Shown: piece after piece, positions 53,106-62,040 of the stretch | Layout of the letters: the number at the start of each line of letters is the position of its first letter | Numbering within the stretch: position 1 is the first letter of the stretch | NCBI GenBank assembly: GCA_029246685.1 | Contig: JAQWMR010000019.1 | Location: 1 to 64,000 of the forward strand | From: Acidimicrobiales bacterium | GTDB lineage: Bacteria > Actinomycetota > Acidimicrobiia > Acidimicrobiales > Aldehydirespiratoraceae | Length of the DNA stretch: 64,000 nt | Direction: 5' to 3' | The notes under the pieces: generated by a model | Seen by the model: only the letters and a program-made list of their open reading frames with translations | Databases searched by the model: none | What the model was told of the DNA's origin: nothing | Translations under genes and position numbers: made by a program

Positions 53106-53513
53106 CTAGCGGCTGGGGAAGAAGATCCCGATCTCGCGCGCCGCGGACTCATCGGAGTCGCTGCCGTGGATCAGGTTCTCGGTGAACTCGGTTCCGAGGT
53201 CGCCGCGGATCGTGCCCGGCGCCGAAGCCATTGGGTTCGTGGCGCCCATCATCGTGCGGATCGTCGCGACGGTGCCCTCGGGGCCTTCGATGACTGCGAC
53301 CAGCGCGGGGCCGCGGCTCATGAACTCGACGAGCCCGTCGTAGAACGGCTTGCCCACGTGTTCCTCGTAGTGGCGAGCCAGCGTGTCGGCGTCAAGCGTG
53401 CGCAGCTCCGCCGCAGCGACCGAGAAGCCCTTGCGCTCGAAGCGCCCGAGAATCTCACCGATGAGGCCACGTTCGACGCTGTCGGGCTTGCAGATGACGA
53501 GAGTGCGATCCAT
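53106..53513 (-). CDS. ndk: Nucleoside diphosphate kinase
   Basis: Ndk transfers phosphate between nucleoside tri- and diphosphates through a phosphohistidine. The 135-residue protein has the whole family pattern: RTLVICKPDSVERGLIGEIL, HVGKPFYDGLVEFMSRGP, TNPMASAPGTIRGDLG and the active-site segment ENLIHGSDSDESAAREI with His about residue 116. It is followed after 168 bases by mreB on the same strand. Confidence 0.97.
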   Translation of the reverse strand: MDRTLVICKPDSVERGLIGEILGRFERKGFSVAAAELRTLDADTLARHYEEHVGKPFYDGLVEFMSRGPALVAVIEGPEGTVATIRTMMGATNPMASAPGTIRGDLGTEFTENLIHGSDSDESAAREIGIFFPSR

Positions 53514-53555
53514 GGCGGTGAGGCTACCGGGATCCGGTCGAGCCTCGACCGGGGG

Positions 53556-54194
53556 TCACCAGGCGTTCAGCGTGATCGTGTCGTCCGAGACCGTCCAGGA
53601 CTCACCGTCGTAGGTGACCGAGTCGATCGTGAAGGTCATCGGGAACTTGTCCCCGTCGCGGCGGCCCCAGGTCGGCCCGGTCTTGCCCGCAGAGTTCGTG
53701 GTGTAGGAGCGGGTCCGGGTGTCGCCCTCGGCATCGGTCCAGGTGACCGTCACCTCGGCGCCGGCCAGCGGGCTGCCGTCCGGAAGATCGAGTTCGATCC
53801 TCGCCTTGGCCTTCCAGCCGCTGAAGGCCTCGTACGAAAGGTCGGTGAGCTGCGACGTGGCGTGCGTCGACGGGACCGTCGTGGTGGTCGTCGTTGTCGT
53901 GGTCGGCGGCGCCGTCGTGGTCGTGGTCGGCGGCTCGGTGGTCGTGGTCGTCGTGGTGGTCGTCCCACAGCTGGACTGACAGGCCGTGGTCGTCACGTCG
54001 AAGTAGCTGAGGTCGGCGCGACCGATGTTCTCGGCGGACTCCTGGTAGTAGTCTTCGATGTTCTCGTCCATCATCTCAAACGATGCGGTCGATCCGACAA
54101 GCATCAGCGCCATGACGAGGCCGTACTCGAGGCGGGACGCGCCGCGCTCACCTCTGCCGGCCAACCACTTCCGAATACCGTTCAGATAGGACAC
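53556..54194 (-). CDS. Flp-pilin-like protein with poly-Thr linker and Ig-like tail
   Basis: The 212-residue protein starts like a Flp/Tad pilin: GERGASRLEYGLVMALMLVG, with a prepilin-peptidase-type site before Ala-Ser and Glu at +5, Tyr at +6. A 35-residue Thr/Pro tract (TTTTTTTTTEPPTTTTTAPP and more) follows. The C-terminal domain of about 100 residues is probably beta-sandwich (GSPLAGAEVTVTWTDAEGDT, YTTNSAGKTGPTWG), as in carrier or adhesin Ig-like folds. GTG at 54194 is the likely start, with TTG at 54236 an alternative. Neither has a good SD. No Tad assembly genes are present here. Confidence 0.68.
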   Translation of the reverse strand: MSYLNGIRKWLAGRGERGASRLEYGLVMALMLVGSTASFEMMDENIEDYYQESAENIGRADLSYFDVTTTACQSSCGTTTTTTTTTEPPTTTTTAPPTTTTTTTTTVPSTHATSQLTDLSYEAFSGWKAKARIELDLPDGSPLAGAEVTVTWTDAEGDTRTRSYTTNSAGKTGPTWGRRDGDKFPMTFTIDSVTYDGESWTVSDDTITLNAW

Positions 54195-54309
54195 GGGATT
54201 GTCGTTGGCGCGGCCGTCCTCGGCTTCATGGGTCAAATGGCGGGTCGAGATAGGCCAATCGGGCCGGTGACCGCCGAAACGTGGGCCACACGACCTATGA
54301 CGGCGAATG

Positions 54310-55602
54310 TCAGAGGTCGCCGAGCCCCAGTGCGATGGCGACGACAGTGGTCGAGCCGGCGACGACAACGAGATCGTCGTCCGCCGCAAGGCCCAGCGCG
54401 TGTTCGATCGCGGCGTCGACGTCGACCACCACATCGGCCCGCGCACCCACCGTCTCGGCCGCCCGGGCAAGGTCCTCGGCCGGAATGCCACGTGCGGTCG
54501 GTGGGGTGCAGGCAACCACCACGTCATACGACGCCGCGTCCATCGCGCCCAGCACCGCGACCGGGTCTCGCCCGTCCTGCATCCCGATCACGAGGAAGCG
54601 CCGGGCCCCAGTCCCGAACTCCTCGCGCACGGCCACGCTCAGGGCTTCCGCGCCGCCGATGTTGTGGGCCGCATCGACCAGCACCGTCGGCGCGTTCTGG
54701 ACGACTTCCAGGCGCCCGGGGACGACCACGGTCTCGAACGCTTCCGTCACGATCTCTTCGCCCAGCGGAGCGTCGAAGAACTCCTCAGCCGCTGCGATCG
54801 CGACCGCAGCGTTGATTCCCTGGTGTTCGCCGTGCAGCGCGACGAAGACCTCCTCGTGGCTCCCTCGTGGGGTCGTGACGTCGATCAACCTCCCACCGAC
54901 GGCGAAGTCGTTGCGGTCGAGGGAGACATCGCGTCCCAGCGCGACGACGGACCCGGGATCCTCCTCGGCCACGATCTCGAGCAGCCCTTTAGGCTCCCCG
55001 ATCACCACCGGCCGACCCGCTTCGATGATTCCGGCCTTCTCCCGAGCGATCTCCTCGCGCCAGCCGGCCCCTCCGGAGGAGTGATCGAGCGACACGTTGG
55101 CGATCACCGCGACGTCCGCGTGGACCACGTTGGTCGAGTCGAAGCGGCCGAGCATGCCGACCTCGACGATCGCAACATCAACTGCCTCATTGGCGAAGTA
55201 GAGCAGCGCCGCAGAGGTCACCGTGTCGAACCATGTGCGCGGTCCGAGGCCCTGCACCTCTTCGACGCTCACCACATCGGCGATCGCCTGACCGAAGTCG
55301 TCGGCCTCGATCGACTCGCCGCCGACCCGGATCCGCTCGGTGACATCATGCAGATGCGGGCTCGTGTATAGGCCCACCCGCAAGCCCATCACGGTCAGTA
55401 TTCGCTCCAGCATCCGGCTCGTGGAGCCCTTGCCGTTCGTGCCGGTGAGGTGGATGACCGGGTACGCGTCCTGCGGATCGCCGATCGCGCTCATGAACCC
55501 GAGCATCGGTTCGAGCGACAGACCTTCGATCGCGCCGGCCCGGGGCGTGACCTCGTAGTTGATCAGCGAGTCGAGATGATCGAGAGCTTCAAGTTCGTCC
55601 AC
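54310..55602 (-). CDS. folC: Folylpolyglutamate/dihydrofolate synthase
   Basis: FolC adds glutamate to (dihydro)folate or dihydropteroate using ATP. The 430-residue Mur-ligase-fold protein shows [19 protein letters not shown] (P-loop), [55 protein letters not shown] and [15 protein letters not shown]. It lies 18 bases after clpX. With folP it accounts for two folate genes in the window, about 39 kb apart. Confidence 0.93.
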   Translation of the reverse strand: MDELEALDHLDSLINYEVTPRAGAIEGLSLEPMLGFMSAIGDPQDAYPVIHLTGTNGKGSTSRMLERILTVMGLRVGLYTSPHLHDVTERIRVGGESIEADDFGQAIADVVSVEEVQGLGPRTWFDTVTSAALLYFANEAVDVAIVEVGMLGRFDSTNVVHADVAVIANVSLDHSSGGAGWREEIAREKAGIIEAGRPVVIGEPKGLLEIVAEEDPGSVVALGRDVSLDRNDFAVGGRLIDVTTPRGSHEEVFVALHGEHQGINAAVAIAAAEEFFDAPLGEEIVTEAFETVVVPGRLEVVQNAPTVLVDAAHNIGGAEALSVAVREEFGTGARRFLVIGMQDGRDPVAVLGAMDAASYDVVVACTPPTARGIPAEDLARAAETVGARADVVVDVDAAIEHALGLAADDDLVVVAGSTTVVAIALGLGDL

Positions 55603-55620
55603 GGCGTCATTCTGCCGGGA

Positions 55621-56874
55621 CTATGAAGCGGCGCGTTCGTCCTCGCTGGTGATCATCGTGGGCGGCACCTTGTCGATGACCGTGTCGCGGTCCACCAGGA
55701 CCTTGATCACGTCGTCACGACCGGGCAGCTCGTACATCACATCGAGCAGTGACTCTTCGAGAATCGCCCGCAGACCGCGGGCGCCGGTGGCCCGCTTGAT
55801 GGCCTCCTCGGCGATGGCAGCGAGAGCATCCTCGGTGAATTCGAGTTCGACGCTCTCGAACTCGAAGATCTTCTGGTACTGCTTCACGAGGGCGTTGCGG
55901 GGCTCGGTGAGGATCTCGACCAGGGCATCCGCCGCGAGCGAACTCACGGCACCGACCACCGGCAGACGACCGATGAACTCGGGGATCAGACCGAACTTGG
56001 TGAGGTCTTCGGGGAGCACGGCGTCGAAGATCGCGCCGAGGTCCTTGTCCTCCGGACGGCGAATGTCGGCGCCGAAGCCGACGCCCTTGGCGCCGATCCG
56101 GTTCTCGACGATCTTCTCGATGCCGGCGAACGCACCACCGCAGATGAACAACACGTTGGTGGTGTCGATCTGGAGGAATTCCTGGTGCGGATGCTTGCGG
56201 CCGCCCTGGGGCGGGACCGCGGCCGTGGTGCCCTCGAGTATCTTCAGCAGTGCCTGCTGCACGCCCTCACCGGAGACATCACGGGTGATCGACGGGTTCT
56301 CGCTCTTGCGAGCGACCTTGTCGATCTCGTCGATGTAGATGATGCCGGTCTCGGCCTTCTTGACGTCGTAGTCAGCAGCCTGGATCAGCTTCAGCAGGAT
56401 GTTCTCGACGTCCTCGCCCACGTAGCCGGCCTCGGTGAGGGCGGTGGCATCGGCGATGGCGAACGGCACGTTGAGCATTCGGGCCAACGTCTGCGCCATG
56501 AGCGTCTTGCCGCAGCCGGTGGGGCCGATCAGCAAGATGTTGGACTTGGAGAGCTCGACCTCGCCGTCGAGGCCGCTTCCGAGCTCGACGCGCTTGTAGT
56601 GGTTGTAGACGGCGACGGCCAGGATCCGCTTCGCCGTGTCTTGGCCGACGATGTAGTCGTTGAGGAACGAGTAGATCTCGCGAGGCGACGGCAATTCGCC
56701 CAGGCTGACCTCGGAGGTCTCGGCGAGTTCCTCTTCGATGATCTCGTTGCAGAGATCAATGCACTCGTCACAGATATAGACACCGGGACCGGCGATCAGC
56801 TTCTTGACCTGCTTCTGCGACTTACCGCAGAAGGAGCACTTCAGAAGTTCTCCACCTTCGCCGAATTTGGCCAC
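55621..56874 (-). CDS. clpX: ATP-dependent Clp protease subunit ClpX
   Basis: ClpX unfolds proteins and feeds them to ClpP. The 417-residue AAA+ protein has the N-terminal zinc finger (CSFCGKSQ, then CDECIDLC), Walker [15 protein letters not shown], Walker [17 protein letters not shown], sensor and pore-loop sequences ([11 protein letters not shown]), and a C-terminal domain with [23 protein letters not shown] at 56874 has a good SD (AAGGGGAAGC). It lies 51 bases after clpP. Confidence 0.97.
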   Translation of the reverse strand: MAKFGEGGELLKCSFCGKSQKQVKKLIAGPGVYICDECIDLCNEIIEEELAETSEVSLGELPSPREIYSFLNDYIVGQDTAKRILAVAVYNHYKRVELGSGLDGEVELSKSNILLIGPTGCGKTLMAQTLARMLNVPFAIADATALTEAGYVGEDVENILLKLIQAADYDVKKAETGIIYIDEIDKVARKSENPSITRDVSGEGVQQALLKILEGTTAAVPPQGGRKHPHQEFLQIDTTNVLFICGGAFAGIEKIVENRIGAKGVGFGADIRRPEDKDLGAIFDAVLPEDLTKFGLIPEFIGRLPVVGAVSSLAADALVEILTEPRNALVKQYQKIFEFESVELEFTEDALAAIAEEAIKRATGARGLRAILEESLLDVMYELPGRDDVIKVLVDRDTVIDKVPPTMITSEDERAAS

Positions 56875-56925
56875 GCTTCCCCTTGAGAGTGTGTGAGTCG
56901 GACTGAGCTGTCGGTTTCTCGGACC

Positions 56926-57582
56926 TCAGTTGATGGCCGTGATCGGGCCGCTGTTGTCCACCACATTACGCGTATCGATGACCTCATCGATGATGCCGTA
57001 CTCCTTGGCCTCTTGCGCGGTCATTACGAAATCGCGGTCGGTGTCGCTCGAGATCTTGTCCACGCTCTGGCCAGTGTGGTGCGAAAGCACCTCTTCCAGC
57101 GAGCGCTTCATGCGCTGAATTTCTGCGGCGATGAGCTCGATGTCGCTCGCCTGACCCTGTGCACCGGCGTAGGGCTGGTGAATGAGGATGCGGGCGTGGG
57201 GCAGAGCCAGACGCTTGCCCGGCGCACCAGCGGCCAGCAGCACGGCAGCAGCTGACGCAGCCTGGCCGAAGCAGATCGTGGTGATGTCGGGCTTGATGTA
57301 GGACATCGTGTCGTAGATCGCGAAGAGGGCGTTGATGTCGCCACCCGGCGAGTTGATATAGAGGTTGATGTCCTTGTCGGGGTTCTCCGACTCGAGGTGC
57401 AGCAACTGGGCGCAGATCAGGTTGGCGATCGTGTCGTCGATCGGCGTGCCCACGAAGATGATGTTCTCCTTGAGCAGCTTCGAGTAGAGGTCGTAGCCCC
57501 GTTCGCCGCGGTTGGTCTGCTCGACGACAGTCGGGACCAGATAGTTCTGCGGCGGGATGCTCATGTCGGTGTAGATGCTCAC
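56926..57582 (-). CDS. clpP: ATP-dependent Clp protease proteolytic subunit
   Basis: ClpP is a self-compartmentalised serine protease. The 218-residue protein shows [39 protein letters not shown], the active-site Ser in [18 protein letters not shown], and His in [18 protein letters not shown] at 57582 overlaps the tig stop by 4 bases. An internal ATG at 57564 (MSIPPQNY) is an alternative. Only one clpP is seen in the window. Confidence 0.96.
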   Translation of the reverse strand: MSIYTDMSIPPQNYLVPTVVEQTNRGERGYDLYSKLLKENIIFVGTPIDDTIANLICAQLLHLESENPDKDINLYINSPGGDINALFAIYDTMSYIKPDITTICFGQAASAAAVLLAAGAPGKRLALPHARILIHQPYAGAQGQASDIELIAAEIQRMKRSLEEVLSHHTGQSVDKISSDTDRDFVMTAQEAKEYGIIDEVIDTRNVVDNSGPITAIN

Positions 57583-59000
57583 TCTTCTTCTCCCTCGGCC
57601 TCTTCTTCGGCGTCCACTTCTTCGTCCACGGCTTCGTCAGCAGACGCTTCCTCTTCGGCAGTATCTTCGGGAAACTCCAGCGCGTCCCGGTCGACAGGAT
57701 CACCATTGTCGTCCATCAGCTCGACGTTTTCGGCGAGCCACTCGAGGGCGTCACGTTTGCCCAGGTCAGCGCGTAGGGCGCTGAGTTGACCAACGGCGGC
57801 CAAGCGCTCCCACAGGTCCTCGGCGTCCTGACCGGACTCTTCGGCCATCTCGGCGATGGACGCTCGCAGTGACTCGTCGTCGGGCACGAGACCCTCGGCC
57901 TCGGCGACCGTGCGCAGGGCGAGGTCGACCTTGACAGCCTGCTCGCTCGGCTCGCGGAACTCGTCGCGGAGTTGCTCGGGGGTCTGACCGACCTGGGCGA
58001 GGTACTGGCCCGGGTCGATGCCCTGCTGCTGGAGGCGACCGACCATGTCCTGGAGGCGGGCGTCGACTTCGTTGTCGATCATGGCCTCGGGGATCTCGGC
58101 GGTGACGAGCGCGGCGAGGGCTTCAGCGGTGTTCTGCTGGAGCGCCATACGGGCCTGCGCGATCCGCATGGAGCTCATGCGGGACGTGAGGTCGGCACGG
58201 AGTTCGTCCACGCTCTCGAATTCGGATGCCTCGGCGGCCCACTCGTCGTTCAGCTCGGGAAGCACGGCTTCCTTCACTTCCTTGACGGTGACCTTGAACT
58301 GCAACGGCGCTTCCTCGTCCGGGTCCGGATGCTCGGCCTCGAACTCCTTCTCGTCGCCGGCGGACGCGCCGCGGAGGTTCTCGTCGATCTCGGCGACAAC
58401 AGCACCGGTGCCGACTTCGTAGTCGTAGTCGGCGGTGGTCAGACCGGGGACGGGCTCGTCCTCGTGGGTTCCCTCGATGTCGATGGTGACGTGGTCACCA
58501 TCGTCGGCAGGGCGCTCGACCGTCTCGAACTCGGCGTACTGCTGACGCATGCGATCGATCTGCTCGCCGATCTCTTCGTCGCTCGGCGTGGGGCTCGGGA
58601 TCTCGACCTTGAGGCCGTTGTAGCCACCGACCTCGACGACCGGCCGGATCTCAACAACGGCATCGAAGCTGATGGCACCCTCTTCCTGACCGGCCGTGAT
58701 GTCGATCTCGGGCGGGGCGATCACGTCGACGTCGTGCTGGACAACCGCCTGGGCGTAGTAGTCGGGAAGCGCTTCGCGCAGGGCCTCTTCGCGGCCGACG
58801 GCATGACCGAACTGAGCCTCGAGAAGCTTGCGGGGTGCCTTGCCGGGCCGGAAGCCTGGCATGCGCACCTCCTTGGCGATGCGCTTGAAGGCGTCGTTGA
58901 TCGCGGAGTCGAATTCGGCCTCGTCGACCTCGACCGAGAGCTTGACCTTGTTGTCGTCAAGGAGTTCGATCGTGCTGGAGATAGTGCTGGAACTCATCAC
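57579..59000 (-). CDS. tig: Trigger factor
   Basis: This ribosome-associated chaperone and peptidyl-prolyl isomerase has 473 residues. Its ribosome-binding domain carries the GFRPGKAP signature ([20 protein letters not shown]), followed by an FKBP-like domain ([13 protein letters not shown]) and a long helical C-terminal chaperone domain. The tail is a very acidic Glu/Asp run of about 40 residues. Transcription probably starts almost at the GTG/ATG pair (TAGGCT at 59011-59006). It leads tig-clpP-clpX-folC. Confidence 0.95.
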   Translation of the reverse strand: MMSSSTISSTIELLDDNKVKLSVEVDEAEFDSAINDAFKRIAKEVRMPGFRPGKAPRKLLEAQFGHAVGREEALREALPDYYAQAVVQHDVDVIAPPEIDITAGQEEGAISFDAVVEIRPVVEVGGYNGLKVEIPSPTPSDEEIGEQIDRMRQQYAEFETVERPADDGDHVTIDIEGTHEDEPVPGLTTADYDYEVGTGAVVAEIDENLRGASAGDEKEFEAEHPDPDEEAPLQFKVTVKEVKEAVLPELNDEWAAEASEFESVDELRADLTSRMSSMRIAQARMALQQNTAEALAALVTAEIPEAMIDNEVDARLQDMVGRLQQQGIDPGQYLAQVGQTPEQLRDEFREPSEQAVKVDLALRTVAEAEGLVPDDESLRASIAEMAEESGQDAEDLWERLAAVGQLSALRADLGKRDALEWLAENVELMDDNGDPVDRDALEFPEDTAEEEASADEAVDEEVDAEEEAEGEEE

Positions 59001-59005
59001 CGCGA

Positions 59006-59011
59006 AGCCTA
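59006..59011 (-). promoter_or_regulatory. -10 element of tig, leaderless
   Basis: TAGGCT on the minus strand lies 5 bases before the GTG and 8 before the ATG of trigger factor, leaving no room for an SD. No clear -35 is visible. Confidence 0.35.
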
Positions 59012-59080
59012 ACGGCGCGCTCCCCCGCTTCGGTCGGCGATCCGACCCCGCGATCGACGACTCGAACTACGTTTTCTTTC

Positions 59081-59527
59081 GTGGTCCGGTCTGCGCCTGA
59101 TGAACTGAACGACTTCCTGGCGCCCTTCCCCGACGAGGTGGTCGAAACAGCCCTACGCCTTCGCGCCCGTGTGCTCGAGTTTCTGCCCAACGCGCACGAA
59201 GTCGTGTGGGACGCAACCAACGCACTGTCACTCGTCTTCACGTTGACGGATCGTTGGCAGGACGGCATCTGCCATGTCGCCCTCTACTCGAAGCATGTGA
59301 ACCTCGGATTCAACGACGGCGCACTGCTGGATGACCCGGAAGCGGTGCTGAAGGGGACGGGGGCGCGGATCCGCCACGCGACCTTTTCGTCGCCCGATGC
59401 CGTGGATGCTGCCTGGATCGACGACTACCTCGCCGCCGCAGTCGCGAATGTCGACTTGACTGTGGAGATAGGCGACGGAGGCACGACGATCCGTGAATCC
59501 AGCGGGCCGAGGCGTCGCCCTTACTGA
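59081..59527 (+). CDS. DUF1801-type protein
   Basis: The 148-residue protein has the YdhG/DUF1801 pattern: ETALRLRARVLEFLPNAHEV, VWDATNALSLVFTLTDRWQD, HVALYSKHVNLGFNDGALLD and GTGARIRHATFSSPD. This small soluble family is of unknown function, perhaps related to iron-chaperone-like folds. GTG at 59081 follows TACGTT by 7 bases, so the message may be leaderless. It is divergent from tig. Confidence 0.8.
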   Translation: MVRSAPDELNDFLAPFPDEVVETALRLRARVLEFLPNAHEVVWDATNALSLVFTLTDRWQDGICHVALYSKHVNLGFNDGALLDDPEAVLKGTGARIRHATFSSPDAVDAAWIDDYLAAAVANVDLTVEIGDGGTTIRESSGPRRRPY

Positions 59528-59598
59528 GTTCGGGCGCGGCTGCGGAGCGGCACACGCTGTCTGGAGTCCGGCTCCCGGCCGCTAACCTGCGGGCACCC

Positions 59599-59670
59599 GC
59601 GGGTGTAGTTCAACGGCTAGAACCTCAGCCTTCCAAGCTGATGATGCGAGTTCGATTCTCGTCACCCGCT
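59599..59670 (+). tRNA. tRNA-Gly (TCC)
   Basis: The 72-base cloverleaf has acceptor GCGGGTG/CACCCGC, anticodon stem TCAGC/GCTGA with loop CTTCCAA (anticodon TCC, glycine) and T arm CGAGTTCGATTCTCG. The discriminator is T, and no CCA is encoded. A truncated integrase lies just downstream, making this a likely former integration site. Confidence 0.94.
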
Positions 59671-59757
59671 CTCCACGAATATGCAGGTCAGCGACGGTTC
59701 GGCCCTTCGGGGTAGGGATGCCGTGACCCGGCCGTGACACATCCCTGACACAGTTCG

Positions 59758-60165
59758 TCAGAACCGAGCTGTGTCCGAGCGCGCTTCAACTGGCGCGATC
59801 ATGGCGTCCATGCGGTCCGCGATCGTCCGATCCCGTTCGGCCGTCGCGTACTGGTACCGCAGCGCGGCGGCGGGTGACGAGTGCCCGAGCCGGTTCATCA
59901 GCTCCTTGGTACTGGCCCCCGCCGCCGCGGCGAGCGTGTTCGCGAAGTGCCGCATGTCGTGGAAGTGGAGATCCTCGCGCCCGACCTCGGCACGGGCACG
60001 CCTCCAGGCGGCCCCGTAGTTGGACGCCCGCGGCGTGGCCCCAGTCGGGCCGACGAACACTCGATCAGTGCTGGCCGTGCCCGTGTGTCGATCGAGGTGC
60101 GCCCTCAGTACGGGCACGAGCACCATCGGGAGCGCCACGGTTCGCATCCCGGCGTCGGTCTAAAC
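59758..60165 (-). pseudogene. Tyrosine recombinase (integrase) C-terminal remnant
   Basis: The frame begins abruptly with TDAGMRTVALPMVLVPVLRA just after a TAG. It carries the catalytic C-terminal part of a phage-type integrase: HFHDMRHFANTLAAAAG (H-x-x-R box), MNRLGHSSPAAALRYQYA (the H and Tyr regions). A complete integrase has about 350-400 residues; only about 135 remain, and the N-terminal DNA-binding domains and the first catalytic Arg are missing. It points towards tRNA-Gly with its stop 88 bases away, as tRNA-targeted integrases usually do. Confidence 0.75.
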
Positions 60166-60168
60166 CAT

Positions 60169-60219
60169 CGTTCTGGTGCACCAATGGTGTCACCAGGACA
60201 CTCCTCGTTCACCAGAACG
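60169..60219. repeat. Nested TGGTG/CACCA inverted repeats
   Basis: Outer arms CGTTCTGGTG (60169-60178) and CACCAGAACG (60210-60219) are perfect inverted repeats. Within and beside them are two more palindromes, TGGTGCACCA (60174-60183) and TGGTGTCACCA (60185-60195). They lie at the broken 5' end of the integrase. They could be an operator of GntR/TetR type or a recombination arm. Confidence 0.55.
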
Positions 60220-60226
60220 ACGGGAG

Positions 60227-60508
60227 TCAGCGCAGGAGGGCGGCGCAGGTGTCGATGGCCGCGCTCAATGCTTCTTCGTCGCCCGGCTCGCGGCCGGGAG
60301 TGGCGGACATCACGGCGATACCAACGATCATCGGCGATGAGCCGGTGTCGCCCGTGATTTTCTCCACGGTGGCGTCGAGCACACCGACGGAGACCATCGC
60401 CGCGAGCGGAACCACTGCAGCGGCTTCCCCTGGATGATCGGCGAGGTATTCGGCCGCGGCGCGGAAGCGGGAAGAAGGCGTGGACTGTTCGCGGGCGGCG
60501 TCGGCCAT
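60227..60508 (-). CDS. Hypothetical protein
   Basis: The 93-residue protein (start MADAAREQS) has a helical N-terminus (FRAAAEYLADHPGEAAAVVP) and a hydrophobic middle (VGVLDATVEKITGDTGSSPM, IVGIAVMSATPG). No family is recognised. It is divergent from the maleylpyruvate-isomerase-like gene, and the frame is open further upstream, so the start is uncertain. Confidence 0.45.
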   Translation of the reverse strand: MADAAREQSTPSSRFRAAAEYLADHPGEAAAVVPLAAMVSVGVLDATVEKITGDTGSSPMIVGIAVMSATPGREPGDEEALSAAIDTCAALLR

Positions 60509-60620
60509 GCCCCCAAGGCAGATGCCGGCGATCTCCTGTGCACCTGCGACGCTACACAGCCCGCTACCGTCACGGCTACCAGACCAATGGCCCATTTTCA
60601 GCCCCGAATCAGGAACGCAG

Positions 60621-61352
60621 ATGACGCTCGACCTCACCACAACTCTCCAGCACATCGAGAGGAATGGTGAGGCGTTGATCGCGGCTGCGGAGGCCAACCC
60701 CACGGCGATGGTACGGGCCTGCACCGAATGGAACGCGACCGAACTGGCGATCCACACAACCGGCGTGCACCGCCGCGTCGCCCACTGGTGCACGGGTCGT
60801 CTCCAGAAGCCCGAGCGCTGGCCGGACCACGAGCCGGCCGACCTGAACGCCCCGTGGCAGTGGTGCCGCGACGGCCTCGATCTCGTGATCGCCGCGCTGC
60901 AGGACATCGGCCCGGAGGAATCTGTGTGGACGTGGACGGACCGCAAGAACGGCGGCTTCTACCACCGACGCATGCTCCAGGAGACGGCCGTGCATCGCTG
61001 GGACGCACAGGACGCCGCCGGCACGCCCTCCCCCATCGAAGCCGAGGTCGCCACCGACGGCATCAACGAACTCTGCGACGTCGGCCTGCGCTTCCGCGGC
61101 GACGGTTCCGCCATCGACTACCCCAAGGGCGACGTGCTCCTCGAGCGCACCGACGGCACCGACCGCTGGCGAATCCGGGCCATGGACGGCACCCTCCTCA
61201 TCGCCCAGAACGGCGACGCCGGAACGTCAGCCGACGCGACCGTGCAAGGCCACGCCGAAGACCTACTCCTGTGGTTCTGGGGCCGTGGCGGCCAGGTGAC
61301 GATCAGCGGCAACACCGACGTCGCCGAGGCCTGGGCGGCGATGGCGCCCTAG
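60621..61352 (+). CDS. Maleylpyruvate isomerase-family mycothiol-dependent enzyme
   Basis: The 243-residue protein has a DinB-like N-terminal MDMPI domain (LQHIERNGEALIAAAEANPT, WNATELAIHTTGVHRRVAHW, YHRRMLQETAVHRWDAQ) and a C-terminal SCP-like domain (DATVQGHAEDLLLWFWGRGG). Members usually bind a metal through three His residues and use mycothiol, which supports an actinobacterial host. ATG at 60621 has AGGAACGCAG upstream. It ends 4 bases into the convergent next gene. The substrate is unknown. Confidence 0.85.
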   Translation: MTLDLTTTLQHIERNGEALIAAAEANPTAMVRACTEWNATELAIHTTGVHRRVAHWCTGRLQKPERWPDHEPADLNAPWQWCRDGLDLVIAALQDIGPEESVWTWTDRKNGGFYHRRMLQETAVHRWDAQDAAGTPSPIEAEVATDGINELCDVGLRFRGDGSAIDYPKGDVLLERTDGTDRWRIRAMDGTLLIAQNGDAGTSADATVQGHAEDLLLWFWGRGGQVTISGNTDVAEAWAAMAP

Positions 61353-61627
61353 TCCCCGCCGCCTTTGAGACGTTCGCGGGGGCGTTCGGCGAGGCAGTAG
61401 CGGCAGCGATAGAGCTCGATGCCCGAGCCCGCGGCCGGGTCCGGGATCGCTTCGAACGGGTCGATCCGGCCGCACTCCCCACAGCGACCGCGGCGAAGGC
61501 GCCTCCACCAGCTCGGCGGCGGTCCAGCGTCGTAGTCGGCAGCCGCCTTGGCGGCGGCACGCTCCCAGCCATCGAGTTCAACGGAGCGCTCGAGCCGGAA
61601 ACTCCGAACTCGACGCTCGTCGTTCAT
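61349..61627 (-). CDS. Hypothetical zinc-ribbon protein
   Basis: The 92-residue basic protein (MNDERRVRSFRLERSVELDG) carries a C-terminal four-cysteine zinc ribbon: CGECG and CRYC, about 25 residues apart. It begins 4 bases after the stop of the HTH gene, so the two probably share a message. No family is recognised. Confidence 0.55.
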   Translation of the reverse strand: MNDERRVRSFRLERSVELDGWERAAAKAAADYDAGPPPSWWRRLRRGRCGECGRIDPFEAIPDPAAGSGIELYRCRYCLAERPRERLKGGGD

Positions 61628-61631
61628 GGCG

Positions 61632-61886
61632 TCAGTCGCCTGAGCCTGCGGTCTCGGGGTACAGGTGAGCCATCGACCCTGGCTCCACTCGACAGGACTC
61701 GATGTAGGCGTCGACGTCGTCCTTCTTGAGACGAATCACCCGGCCGAACTTGTAGGCCGGGAGCTGGCCCTCATCGATGAACCGATAGAGCGTGCGAGCG
61801 GTGATGCCGAGGCGCTCTGCCGCTCCCGGCGTGGAGAGCCAGCCGAGATCGTCGTCGGATTCGTCAGAGGAAGACTTCGGAGACAT
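61632..61886 (-). CDS. Excisionase-type helix-turn-helix protein
   Basis: The 84-residue protein has a MerR/excisionase-like winged HTH (LSTPGAAERLGITARTLYRF, IDEGQLPAYKFGRVIRLKKD, DVDAYIES), the form found in Xis-type directionality factors and small DNA-binding proteins. ATG at 61886 is chosen. The open frame extends further into AT-rich DNA without similarity. The truncated integrase 1.5 kb away suggests both come from one mobile element, but this type also occurs on chromosomes. Confidence 0.75.
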   Translation of the reverse strand: MSPKSSSDESDDDLGWLSTPGAAERLGITARTLYRFIDEGQLPAYKFGRVIRLKKDDVDAYIESCRVEPGSMAHLYPETAGSGD

Positions 61887-61974
61887 GGAGGTCACTCTCG
61901 CGCACTTTCGATGCTTTTGCACGCTTCCAATGGCGAACGATACTCGCAAGCGACTAAGCACGGCGCCGATGCGG

Positions 61975-62040
61975 CAGAACTTTTCTTTATTTTCAATAAT
62001 TCCCGTTCTGTTTAACGCTATATCGATTACTTCTGAGGCT
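61975..62040. other. AT-rich segment
   Basis: About 65 bases of clearly lower GC content than the rest of the window (for example TTTTCTTTATTTTCAATAAT). It overlaps the end of the SLATT remnant and lies upstream of the HTH gene. It may contain that gene's promoter and marks recently acquired DNA. CAGAAC/GTTCTG forms a loose inverted repeat around it. Confidence 0.45.

Noticed and set aside
53870-53970. CRISPR-like or satellite repeat
   Set aside because: The repetitive GTGGTCGTC-type DNA simply encodes the poly-threonine linker. There are no spacers, and no CRISPR array was seen anywhere in the window.
53556-54527. Longer 323-codon version of the pilin-like gene
   Set aside because: The first 100 codons overlap folC in antisense and are low-complexity. 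The pilin signal begins after 54194.
60480-60620. N-terminal extension of the mycothiol-dependent enzyme
   Set aside because: It has no similarity to the family, and an SD-like AGGAACGCAG precedes the ATG at 60621.
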